NCBI GenBank assembly: GCA_003511785.1
Contig: DOIS01000070.1
Span: 1-8,511, forward strand
Reading direction: 5' to 3'
DNA from: Paracoccaceae bacterium
GTDB lineage: Bacteria; Pseudomonadota; Alphaproteobacteria; Rhodobacterales; Rhodobacteraceae
Length of the DNA: 8,511 nucleotides
Shown here in pieces: positions 1 to 6,474 of this stretch. A program made the position numbers and the translations under genes. The stretch's first letter is position 1. Every line of letters starts with the position of its first letter. The notes beneath the pieces are model-generated. The model was not told the DNA's origin. It was given only the letters and a program-made list of their open reading frames with translations, and searched no databases.

Positions 1-1115
1 AGCTGGCGCGTCATCTGGTTGAAATAACGCCCCAGCATGGCGATCTCGTCCTCGCCGTCGCCCTCGGCCACCTGCACGTCCAGGTCGCCCGCGCCGACGC
101 GCTGCGCCGCCCCGGTCAGCCGCCCCACCGGGCGCGACAGCCGTTCGGCGAACCACAGGCCCAGCCAGATCGCCGCCAGGATCAGGATCACCGCGAATCC
201 CAAGTAGAGCAGCCCGAACTCGAACAGCACCCGCCCACGCTCGCGTTCGAGCTGCTGGTAGAGGCGTACCGTCTCCTGCGTTTCGTCCAGCAGCGCCAGG
301 ATGTCGCCATCCACCTCGCGGCTGACATAAAGGAACCGGTCCACGAAGGCATCCAGCCGCACCAGCGCGCGGAACTCGCTGTTGTCCCAATCCTCAATGA
401 TCGCCAGCCCCTCCTCGCGGGCCGCGTCGATCTTCTCCTGCGCGGGCTCTTCGTAGTCGAACAGGTAGGAGCGTTCGCCCCGCGCCCGGATCTCGCCGGT
501 GCCGTCGATCACATAGGCCTCGCGCAGCCCGCGCTGGATCTGCGCCTGGCCCTGGGCCAGCACCTGGCGCAACTCGCCATCGGACATGAACACCATGTTG
601 CGCCGGCTGGTATCGAGATAGCGCCCCAGCGCCGCGGCATCCTCGGCCAGCCCCTCGCGGTGCTCGCCCTCATAGGCCTGGGCGGCGGCCAGCGAGTTGC
701 CCACCACGTTGCGCACCCGGTCGGAAAACCATCCCTCCAGCCCGATATTCAACGTGAGCCCGGCAAAGATCGCCACCGTCACCGCCGGGATCAGCGCCAG
801 AAGCGCGAAGGTGCGGATCAGCCGCAGATGCAGCCGCGAGCCGGCCGACTTGGCCCGCCGGGCGGCCAGCAGGCGCGCGACCTCGCCCAGCACCAGCGCC
901 GCCAGCACCAGCACATAGACCAGGTCCAGCAGCAGCACGATCCGCAGCGCCCCGTCGCCCGATCCCAGGTCGAACGGCCCCAGCACCAGGAAGGTGGCCA
1001 GCGCCAGCACCGGCCCCAGCCCCACAAGCCCGATCCGGGCCCAGGTGCGCGCCGCACGGGTCTTGCGCCACCTGTTGAAGGTGGGCAAATAGCCGCTCTG
1101 TGTCCGGGATGACAC
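1..1115 (-). CDS. ntrY: NtrY membrane sensor histidine kinase, N-terminal part (runs off left edge)
   Basis: This is the sensor kinase of the NtrY-NtrX two-component pair, which in alphaproteobacteria takes part in nitrogen, redox and envelope signalling at the inner membrane. The 371 visible codons show three hydrophobic segments (about residues 28-46, 57-77 and 101-122), an extracytoplasmic domain (about 123-296), a fourth membrane segment (about 297-322), then a HAMP linker from about 323 to the window edge. The stretch NIGLEGWFSDRV just after the third segment is typical of NtrY. The PAS, HisKA and ATPase domains lie outside the window. The start is GTG at 1115, preceded by GAGG with about 8 nt spacing. 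Upstream in this frame no ATG, GTG or TTG occurs before an in-frame TAA at 1205-1203, so no earlier start is available. It follows ntrC after 100 nt, as in related genomes. The family call is firm; the physiological signal is not known from sequence. Confidence 0.93.
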   Translation of the reverse strand, partial: MSSRTQSGYLPTFNRWRKTRAARTWARIGLVGLGPVLALATFLVLGPFDLGSGDGALRIVLLLDLVYVLVLAALVLGEVARLLAARRAKSAGSRLHLRLIRTFALLALIPAVTVAIFAGLTLNIGLEGWFSDRVRNVVGNSLAAAQAYEGEHREGLAEDAAALGRYLDTSRRNMVFMSDGELRQVLAQGQAQIQRGLREAYVIDGTGEIRARGERSYLFDYEEPAQEKIDAAREEGLAIIEDWDNSEFRALVRLDAFVDRFLYVSREVDGDILALLDETQETVRLYQQLERERGRVLFEFGLLYLGFAVILILAAIWLGLWFAERLSRPVGRLTGAAQRVGAGDLDVQVAEGDGEDEIAMLGRYFNQMTRQ

Positions 1116-1175
1116 CCGAAGTCCCTCGCCATGATGTGCCGCTTGCGCAGCGAACCGCCATATTCTGTGGTCTTG

Positions 1176-1193
1176 GCCGGGTCTGCGCCCGGC
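1176..1193. repeat. Inverted repeat (6-bp stem, 6-nt loop) between ntrC and ntrY
   Basis: GCCGGG at 1176-1181 pairs perfectly with CCCGGC at 1188-1193 around a 6-nt loop. It lies in the 100-nt gap between the ntrC stop and the ntrY GTG. In the transcript direction (minus strand) no T-run follows, so it is not a canonical terminator. It could be an mRNA stability or processing hairpin that lets ntrBC and ntrY be expressed at different levels. Only the pairing is seen; the role is inference. Confidence 0.4.
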
Positions 1194-1195
1194 TC

Positions 1196-1217
1196 GCCAC
1201 GGTTATGTGGCCTTTTT
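1196..1217 (+). terminator. Weak terminator-like hairpin with T-run, facing antisense to the ntr genes
   Basis: GCCAC at 1196-1200 pairs with GTGGC at 1207-1211, followed by CTTTTT at 1212-1217. Read on the plus strand this resembles a short Rho-independent terminator, but no plus-strand gene ends here. It would stop transcription antisense to ntrC. On the minus strand the same hairpin follows the ntrC stop codon directly, with an A-run before it rather than a T-run after it. The 5-bp stem is short, so this is tentative. Confidence 0.25.
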
Positions 1218-2583
1218 ACATCAATTTGCGCTTCCGTGTCACCTCTATATCGAGATCGGTGATCTTCTTGCGCAGCGTATTGCGGTTGATGCCCAGCAGG
1301 TCGGCGCATTTCGCCTGGTTTCCCCCCGTGGCCTCCAGCGCGATCTCGATCAGCGGCTGCTCCACCTCGCGCAGGATGCGCGCGTGGAGCCCGGCGGGCG
1401 GCAGCATGTTGCCGTGCAGGTCGAAATAGCGCCGCAGGTGCCGCGCCACCGAGGCCGAGAGCTTCCCGGTGTCTCCGCCCGACAGCACCGGCTCCATCTC
1501 CGGCTGGTTGCCCAGCATCGCCTCGACCTCGGCGCGGGTGATTTCCTCGGCGCGGCCCGTCAGCACCAACCGGCGGATCGCGTTTTCCAACTGCCGCACA
1601 TTGCCCGGCCAGCTATAGGCGCGGAACAGCTCGCCCGCCTCGTGGCCCAGCCGCCGGCGCGGCGCGCCGTCGCGCTCGGCCCGGGTCAGGAAATGCTCGG
1701 CCAGAAGCGGAATGTCATCCACCCGCTCGCGCAAGGACGGCACGTGCAGCGTCGCGCCCGAGAGACGGTAATAGAGATCCTGGCGGACCCGTCCCGCCTC
1801 CATCGCCGCGGCCAGGTCGCTTTGCGAGGTGGCCATGAAGCGCGGCACGTGATCTGTGGGCGCCTCGGTCATGCGCACGATCCGCGCCTGGATCTCGTCG
1901 TCGATATCGGCGATCTCGTCGATCAGCACGGTGCCGCCCTTGACCCGTGCCAGCACCCGCGCCGGTCCCTCCAGGTCGCTCAGGTCGGCCGCGGTGACGG
2001 TCACGAAGGGCAGCGTGCGGCGGTCCGAGAAATCGTGAATCGCCCGCGCGATCAACGACTTGCCGGTGCCCGACTCGCCCGAGATCAGCACTGGCAGGTC
2101 GGTGTTCATCACCCGCGCCACCAGGCGATAGAGCGCCTGCATCACCGGCGTGCGCCCCACCAGGGGCAATTCATCGGGGCGCTCGGCCTCCTCGGGCTCG
2201 GGCCCGCGCGGGCGGCGCTGTTTCAACTCCAGCGCCCGCGCGGTGCGCTTCATCAGGTCGGGCAGGTCGAAGGGCTTGGGCAGGTAGTCATAGGCATCCG
2301 CCTCGGCCGCCTGGATCGCGGTCATGATCGTGTTCTGCGCCGAGATCACGATCACCGGCAGGCCGGGCCGGTCCTGGGCGATCTTGGGCAGCATCTCCAG
2401 CCCGTTGCCATCCGGCATGACCACGTCCGAGATCACCACATCACCCTTGCCCTCGCCGACCCAGCGCATCAGCGTGGTCAGCGAACTCGTGGCGTGCACC
2501 TTGCAGCCCGCCCGCGTCAGCGCCTGGGTCAGAACCGTTCGGATCGTGCGGTCGTCATCCGCCACCAGAACCGTGCCATCCAT
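1216..2583 (-). CDS. ntrC: NtrC response regulator, R. capsulatus type without GAFTGA
   Basis: DNA-binding activator of nitrogen-assimilation genes, phosphorylated by NtrB. In the 455-residue protein the receiver domain (about 1-120) has acidic residues D10-D11, phospho-acceptor D53 and K103. The AAA+ domain (about 139-370) has Walker A GESGTGKS at 169-176, Walker B with D222-E223, the arginine-finger region RVRQDLYYRL at 265-274, and SWPGNVRQLEN at 324-334. A Fis-type helix-turn-helix follows in the last ~45 residues (GGNQAKCADLLGINRNTLRKK). The GAFTGA loop expected between Walker A and Walker B is absent, and the loop after Walker B is also short. The reading frame is unbroken, so this is not a frameshift. 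R. capsulatus NtrC, known to lack GAFTGA, activates housekeeping RNA polymerase instead of sigma-54 polymerase; the same is inferred here. ATG at 2583 is chosen over GTG at 2586 because AGGAG sits 8 nt upstream; it overlaps the ntrB stop as TGATG. Confidence 0.96.
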   Translation of the reverse strand: MDGTVLVADDDRTIRTVLTQALTRAGCKVHATSSLTTLMRWVGEGKGDVVISDVVMPDGNGLEMLPKIAQDRPGLPVIVISAQNTIMTAIQAAEADAYDYLPKPFDLPDLMKRTARALELKQRRPRGPEPEEAERPDELPLVGRTPVMQALYRLVARVMNTDLPVLISGESGTGKSLIARAIHDFSDRRTLPFVTVTAADLSDLEGPARVLARVKGGTVLIDEIADIDDEIQARIVRMTEAPTDHVPRFMATSQSDLAAAMEAGRVRQDLYYRLSGATLHVPSLRERVDDIPLLAEHFLTRAERDGAPRRRLGHEAGELFRAYSWPGNVRQLENAIRRLVLTGRAEEITRAEVEAMLGNQPEMEPVLSGGDTGKLSASVARHLRRYFDLHGNMLPPAGLHARILREVEQPLIEIALEATGGNQAKCADLLGINRNTLRKKITDLDIEVTRKRKLM

Positions 2584-3674
2584 CACTTCGTCTCCTCTTG
2601 GGCCGCCTCGCGCAGTTCGCGCGGGACGCGCGGCAGCGACAGGCGGAAGACCGTGCGGCCGGGAACCGAGGTCACCGAGATCCAGCCGTCATGGTCGGAC
2701 ATGATCTTGCTCACCAGCGCCAGGCCCAGCCCGGTGCCGTTTTCCTTGCCCGACACGAACGGGTCGAAAATGTCGCCCTTGATCGCCTCGGGCAGGCCCG
2801 GCCCATCGTCGATCACCTCGACCTGCAAGGGCAGGCTCTGGCCCGTGCCGTCGGCGCGGCGCAGCTTGCAGGAATGCTCGTAGAAGGTGCGGATGCGGAT
2901 GGTTCCGCCTTTGGGATCAGAGGCTTCCGAGGCGTTCTTCAACAAGTTCAGCACCACTTGCAAGAGTTGGTCGGGGTCGCCATAGGCCAAGGGCAGCGAG
3001 GGGTCGTAATCCTCGACGATCTTCATGTGCGCGCCGAAGCCCAGCTGCGCCGAGCGCCGGGCGCGGTCGAGCACGTCATGGATATTGACCGGCTTGAGGT
3101 CCGGCGCGGTCAGGTTGCCGAACTGCTCGACCTGTTCCAGCAGCTTCACGATGCGCCGGCTCTCGGTGACGATAAGGTCCGTCAATTCAAGATCTTCCGC
3201 GCCGAGGTTCATGCTGAGTAATTGCGCCGCCCCGGTGATCCCGGCCAGCGGGTTCTTTATCTCATGGGCCAGCATCTCGGCCATGCCGATGGCCGATTGC
3301 GCCGCAGACTTGACCGACTGGCTCTGCGTCAGGCGCCCGGCCAGCTCGCGCGGGGTGATCATCAGGATCATCACCCCCGGACTGCCCTGCAACGGCGCGA
3401 TCTGGAGCGCGCATTGCAGCGGCGCGCGGTTGCCCGAGCCCACGTCCACGTCGTTGACGAAAAGCGGCGTGCCATTACGCCGCGCCCGGGCCAGCGCCTC
3501 CTCCAGCGGGGCGTCGACCGCGATCATGTCCCAGACCGGCTGGCCCTGCACTGCCTTGGCCGAGACGTTCAGGAACCCCTCGCCGGCCGAGTTCACGTCG
3601 CGGATGCGGTCGTCGGCGTCGATCAGGAAGGCGGGGACCGGCAGCGAGGCCCAAAGCAGCGTCTGCGCGGTCAT
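2583..3674 (-). CDS. ntrB: NtrB nitrogen-sensing histidine kinase
   Basis: Cytoplasmic histidine kinase/phosphatase that sets NtrC phosphorylation in response to nitrogen status, normally through the PII protein GlnB. The 363 residues have no membrane segment. A PAS-like sensor domain covers about 1-115 (FLIDADDRIRDVNSAGEGFL). The HisKA H-box follows, with AHEIKNPLAGI and phospho-accepting H137. The ATPase domain has an N-box (LNLLKNASEA, N247), a G1 box (DDGPGLP, 289-295), an F-box (IFDPFVSGK, 302-310) and a G2 box (NGTGLGLAL, 312-320), so all catalytic elements are present and the length is normal. The ATG overlaps the dusB stop as ATGA and the TGA overlaps the ntrC ATG, which implies translational coupling along dusB-ntrB-ntrC and a fixed sensor-to-regulator ratio. 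Nothing looks degraded. Confidence 0.97.
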   Translation of the reverse strand: MTAQTLLWASLPVPAFLIDADDRIRDVNSAGEGFLNVSAKAVQGQPVWDMIAVDAPLEEALARARRNGTPLFVNDVDVGSGNRAPLQCALQIAPLQGSPGVMILMITPRELAGRLTQSQSVKSAAQSAIGMAEMLAHEIKNPLAGITGAAQLLSMNLGAEDLELTDLIVTESRRIVKLLEQVEQFGNLTAPDLKPVNIHDVLDRARRSAQLGFGAHMKIVEDYDPSLPLAYGDPDQLLQVVLNLLKNASEASDPKGGTIRIRTFYEHSCKLRRADGTGQSLPLQVEVIDDGPGLPEAIKGDIFDPFVSGKENGTGLGLALVSKIMSDHDGWISVTSVPGRTVFRLSLPRVPRELREAAQEETK

Positions 3675-4654
3675 GCGGCGACCTCGGCCCGGCCCGCCAG
3701 CGCATCGGGCAAGAGCCGCAGCACCTCGCCCGGCGCCCGCGCGGTCAGGACCGATCGGCGCAGCCCCGAGGGCGTGCCCGCCCGGTCCATGTACCAGCCA
3801 AGGTGCTTGCGCGCGACGCGGCCGCCCAACTCGGCGCCGTAGAACATCAACATCGCCTCGTAATGCCTTGAAACCATGTCGATATGACGATTGCCTTCAG
3901 GAATGTCAGGCGCCGGCGCGCCGAACAGCGCATGGGCGATCTCGGCCAGCCGCCAGGGCGCGCCCTGCGCCCCGCGCCCCACCATCACCCCATCCGCGCC
4001 CGAGGCCGCCAGCGCGGCGCTGGCGCTCGCGGAATCGATGATGTCGCCGTTGGCCACCACCGGGATCGACACCGCCTGCTTCACCGCGCGAATCGCGGCC
4101 CAATCGGCCTGCCCCTTGTAGAACTGGCAGCGCGTGCGCCCGTGGATCGTCACCATCGCTACGCCCGCGTCTTGCGCACGACGCGCGATCTCGGGCGCGT
4201 TCAGGCAACCGTCGTCCCAGCCCAGCCGCGTCTTGAGCGTCACCGGCACATCCACCGCGCCCACCACCGCTTCGATCAGGCGCAGCGCATGGTCGGGGGT
4301 GCGCATCAGGGCCGAGCCCGAGTTGCCCCCGGTCACCTTCTTGGCCGGGCACCCCATGTTGATATCGATGATCCGCGCGCCCCGGTCGGCCACCTGGCGC
4401 GCGGCCTCGGCCATCCAATGCGCCTCGCGGCCCGCAAGCTGGACCGCGGTGTTCTCCACATCCGCCGACAGCTCGGCCCGCTCGCGGACGCCGGGCTTGG
4501 CCTGCACCATCTCCTGGCTGGCCACCATCTCGCTCACCACCAACCCGGCGCCGAAGGACGCCACCAGGTCGCGGAAGGGCCGGTCGGTGATTCCGGCCAT
4601 CGGCGCGAGGATCACCGGCGGGGTCAGGGTCTTGTCGGCCAGAGCGATGCTCAC
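3671..4654 (-). CDS. dusB: tRNA-dihydrouridine synthase DusB (NifR3)
   Basis: FMN-dependent enzyme that reduces specific uridines in the tRNA D-loop to dihydrouridine; called NifR3 in older Rhodobacter work. The 327 residues form a TIM barrel followed by a helical tRNA-binding domain. Visible motifs are APMAGITDRPFR (FMN site, 17-28), INMGCPAKKVTGG with catalytic C102, TLKTRLGW with K141, HGRTR (171-175), NGDI (202-205) and GRGA (226-229). Length fits the family. The start is GTG at 4654, with AGGA 8 nt upstream; an in-frame TGA at 4681-4679 and no other ATG, GTG or TTG between them rule out a longer form. An ATG overlaps this GTG in another frame and is followed at once by TGA. It is first in the dusB-ntrB-ntrC operon, an arrangement known from Rhodobacter, although its tRNA role has no obvious tie to nitrogen control. 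Confidence 0.97.
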   Translation of the reverse strand: MSIALADKTLTPPVILAPMAGITDRPFRDLVASFGAGLVVSEMVASQEMVQAKPGVRERAELSADVENTAVQLAGREAHWMAEAARQVADRGARIIDINMGCPAKKVTGGNSGSALMRTPDHALRLIEAVVGAVDVPVTLKTRLGWDDGCLNAPEIARRAQDAGVAMVTIHGRTRCQFYKGQADWAAIRAVKQAVSIPVVANGDIIDSASASAALAASGADGVMVGRGAQGAPWRLAEIAHALFGAPAPDIPEGNRHIDMVSRHYEAMLMFYGAELGGRVARKHLGWYMDRAGTPSGLRRSVLTARAPGEVLRLLPDALAGRAEVAA

Positions 4655-4681
4655 ATGCTCAATCCTTGTGCAGTTGTGTCA

Positions 4682-4710
4682 GTCCTAGCGGTCGATGCGA
4701 CGCGGCTCAA
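4682..4710 (-). promoter_or_regulatory. Candidate promoter for dusB-ntrB-ntrC
   Basis: On the minus strand TTGAGC (4710-4705) and TAGGAC (4687-4682) are separated by 17 nt, a weak match to -35/-10 elements (4/6 and 3/6). Transcription would start about 20 nt before the dusB GTG, leaving room for the AGGA ribosome site. No sigma-54 type GG-N10-GC site was evident. This is inference from spacing and a partial consensus match. Confidence 0.3.
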
Positions 4711-4751
4711 CGGAACAGCAGCAGGTTCTGCCCGGTTTTCTGTCGCATGAC
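4691..4751. repeat. Spaced inverted repeat in the dusB/ispDF divergent region
   Basis: ATGCGAC at 4695-4701 is matched by its reverse complement GTCGCAT at 4742-4748, 40 nt apart. Allowing one unmatched base, the match extends to GTC(G)ATGCGAC at 4691-4701 against GTCGCATGAC at 4742-4751. The left copy lies between the candidate -35 and -10 of dusB; the right copy lies upstream of the candidate ispDF promoter. It could be a pair of protein-binding sites. The repeat is seen; the binding role is inferred. Confidence 0.35.
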
Positions 4752-4774
4752 TATTTTTTAGGCGCTAGCCGCCG

Positions 4775-4799
4775 GGTGATTGCCTCGCCCCGCATCACC
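4775..4799. promoter_or_regulatory. Operator-like dyad in front of ispDF
   Basis: GGTGAT at 4775-4780 and ATCACC at 4794-4799 form a perfect dyad whose half-sites are 19 bp apart centre to centre, close to two helical turns. With one bulged T the stem extends by two more pairs. It overlaps the proposed -35 of ispDF, a position typical of repressor sites. No regulator is identifiable from this window. Confidence 0.3.
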
Positions 4800-4808
4800 G
4801 CCTAAACA
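4780..4808 (+). promoter_or_regulatory. Candidate promoter for ispDF-pgpA-cinA
   Basis: TTGCCT (4780-4785) and TAAACA (4803-4808) are separated by 17 nt and match -35/-10 consensus at 4/6 and 3/6. The predicted start near 4815 would give a leader of about 23 nt ending in GGAG and the ispDF ATG. The AT-rich run CTATTTTTTAG at 4751-4761 lies upstream and may help as an UP-like element. Evidence is limited to spacing and partial consensus. Confidence 0.35.
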
Positions 4809-4837
4809 CGGGGCGCGAGATAACCGCCGGAGCCTCC

Positions 4838-5980
4838 ATGAGCAATGCCGCCATCCTTGTCGCCGCCGGGCGCGGCCTGCGCGCGGGCGGGGGCGTGCCG
4901 AAACAGTGGCGCCCGCTGGCCGGGCGCCGGGTCGCGGACTGGACACTGGCGCGGTTCCTGGATCACCCGCGCATCGACCGGGTGGTGCTGGTGCTGGCGC
5001 CCGAGGATCGCGACGCCTGGGCCGAGTTCGCGGACCGCCCCGGGCTGATCCTGTCCGAGGGCGGGGAAACCAGATCAGCTTCGGTCCGCAACGGATTGAT
5101 TGCGCTTGATAATACCGATTGCACCAAGGTGTTGATCCACGACATCGCGCGCCCTTGCGTCTCGGACACGCTGATCTCGTCGGTGCTCGACGCGCTGGAC
5201 GACGCCCCGGGCGCCGCGCCCGCGCTGCCGGTGACGGACGCGCTCTGGACCGGGAACGAAGGCGCGGTCACGGGCGTTCAGGACCGCAACGGTGTTTTCG
5301 CCGCCCAGACGCCGCAGGGCTTCGCCTATGCCGCCATTCGGGACGCCCACGCGGCGGCCCATGCAGGCGAGGCGGCGGACGACGTGGAGGTGGCCCGCGC
5401 CGCCGGGCTGCGCGTGGTCATCGTGCCGGGCGAACCGGCCAATCTGAAGATCACCGAGCCGGGCGATTTTTCACGCGCGGCCAAGGAGTTGCAAGGCGAA
5501 ATGGATGTAAGAACGGGCAACGGGTTCGATGTGCACCGCTTCGGTCCCGGCGATCGCGTCATGCTCTGCGGCGTGGCCGTGCCGCATGAGCGGGGCTTGC
5601 AGGGCCATTCGGATGCCGATGTGGGGATGCACGCGCTCACCGACGCCATTTACGGCGCGCTGGCCGAGGGCGATATCGGCCGGCATTTCCCGCCCAGCGA
5701 TCCGCAATGGAAGGGCGCGGAGAGCCATATCTTCCTGCGCCATGCCGGGAAACTGGCCGCCGCGCGCGGCTACGCCCTGGGCAATGCCGACGTGACACTG
5801 ATCTGCGAACGGCCCAAGGTCGGCCCCCATGCCGAAGCCATGCAGGCGGCGCTGGAGGGTATCCTGGGCGTGGGACCGGGTCGCATCTCGGTCAAGGCCA
5901 CCACGTCGGAGCGGTTGGGCTTCACCGGCCGCGAAGAGGGGATCGCGGCGCTGGCCACCGTGACGCTGGTACCGGCATGA
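4838..5980 (+). CDS. ispDF: Bifunctional IspD/IspF isoprenoid-precursor enzyme
   Basis: Two enzymes of the MEP pathway in one 380-residue protein. The IspD half (about 1-221) makes CDP-methylerythritol from CTP and MEP; the IspF half (about 222-380) cyclises CDP-ME 2-phosphate to MEcPP and releases CMP. IspD motifs are LVAAGRG (7-13), PKQW with K22, ETRSASVRNGL (77-87), HDIARP (101-106) and NLKIT with K204. IspF motifs are GFDVH with metal ligands D231 and H233, HSDADVGMHALTDA with metal ligand H265, GDIGRHFP (278-285), and KATTSERLGFTGREEGIA near the C terminus. Both active sites look intact. The domain fusion is common in alphaproteobacteria; IspE, the step between, is not in the window. 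The ATG at 4838 has GGAG 5 nt upstream. Its TGA overlaps the pgpA ATG, so it heads a coupled trio. Confidence 0.97.
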   Translation: MSNAAILVAAGRGLRAGGGVPKQWRPLAGRRVADWTLARFLDHPRIDRVVLVLAPEDRDAWAEFADRPGLILSEGGETRSASVRNGLIALDNTDCTKVLIHDIARPCVSDTLISSVLDALDDAPGAAPALPVTDALWTGNEGAVTGVQDRNGVFAAQTPQGFAYAAIRDAHAAAHAGEAADDVEVARAAGLRVVIVPGEPANLKITEPGDFSRAAKELQGEMDVRTGNGFDVHRFGPGDRVMLCGVAVPHERGLQGHSDADVGMHALTDAIYGALAEGDIGRHFPPSDPQWKGAESHIFLRHAGKLAAARGYALGNADVTLICERPKVGPHAEAMQAALEGILGVGPGRISVKATTSERLGFTGREEGIAALATVTLVPA

Positions 5981-6474
5981 CCCTGGCGCGCATGATCGCC
6001 AGCGTCGGCGGGGTGGGCTACCTCTCGCCCGGGCCGGGCACCTGGGGCTCGCTGGCCGCGTTGCCGCTGGCCTGGGGGCTGCATGTTCTGGGGGGATTTC
6101 CCCTTTTGCTTCTGGGTATTGCGGCGGTGTGTTCAAGTGGGTTCTGGGCCACCAAACGGCTCACCGAGGGCCAGGCCGACCATGACCCCTCCTGGATCGT
6201 GATCGACGAGGTCGCGGGCCAGTGGATCGCGCTGCTGGCGCTGAGCTTTCCCGCCTGGCACGCGGGCATCGATATCCACCGGCTCTGGCCCGGCTGGATC
6301 GCGGCCTTTGTCCTGTTCCGCCTGTTCGACATCTGGAAGCCCGGCCCCGTGGGCTGGGCCGACCGCAAGGGCGGGCCGCTGGGCGTGATGCTGGACGACG
6401 TGATCGCGGGCGTACTGGCCGGGCTCTGCGTGCTGGCGATGGCCTATGTGGCGCATGAGGTGGTGATGCGATGA
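5977..6474 (+). CDS. pgpA: Phosphatidylglycerophosphatase A
   Basis: Inner-membrane phosphatase that removes the phosphate of phosphatidylglycerophosphate to give phosphatidylglycerol, the last step of PG synthesis. The 165-residue product shows the family blocks: GYLSPGPGTWGS (14-25), DPSWIVIDEVAGQWIA (70-85), FRLFDIWKPGPVGWAD (114-129), and GVMLDDVIAG (136-145) with the acidic pair D140-D141. Hydrophobic stretches at about 26-51, 73-91, 104-118 and 141-160 fit a small multi-pass protein. The start is the ATG at 5977 that overlaps the ispDF stop (ATGA); the frame is open further upstream inside ispDF, but family blocks begin only after this ATG. It is coupled in turn to cinA by a second ATGA. 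Sharing a transcript with ispDF links two supplies for membrane lipid and quinone synthesis, but that link is inference. Confidence 0.93.
   Translation: MTLARMIASVGGVGYLSPGPGTWGSLAALPLAWGLHVLGGFPLLLLGIAAVCSSGFWATKRLTEGQADHDPSWIVIDEVAGQWIALLALSFPAWHAGIDIHRLWPGWIAAFVLFRLFDIWKPGPVGWADRKGGPLGVMLDDVIAGVLAGLCVLAMAYVAHEVVMR

Noticed and set aside
1116..1175. A promoter for ntrY around the AGAATAT sequence near 1160
   Set aside because: No -35-like element sits at a workable distance, so the AT-rich hexamer alone is not enough.
670..1200. Long open frames on the minus strand with ATG starts over the 5' part of ntrY (670-1200 and 818-1309)
   Set aside because: Their products are Ala/Gly/Arg- or Cys/Trp-rich nonsense. 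The NtrY frame starting at GTG 1115 shows the expected membrane segments and family sequence.
1207..2883. A 558-codon open frame on the plus strand opposite ntrC and ntrB
   Set aside because: It is a shadow of GC-rich codon use in the antisense of two well-supported genes. The product is rich in Arg, His and Gln and shows no domain I recognise.
5707..5976. An upstream start for pgpA within ispDF
   Set aside because: This part is an out-of-frame reading of the IspF domain. The ATGA overlap at 5977 matches the PgpA N terminus.
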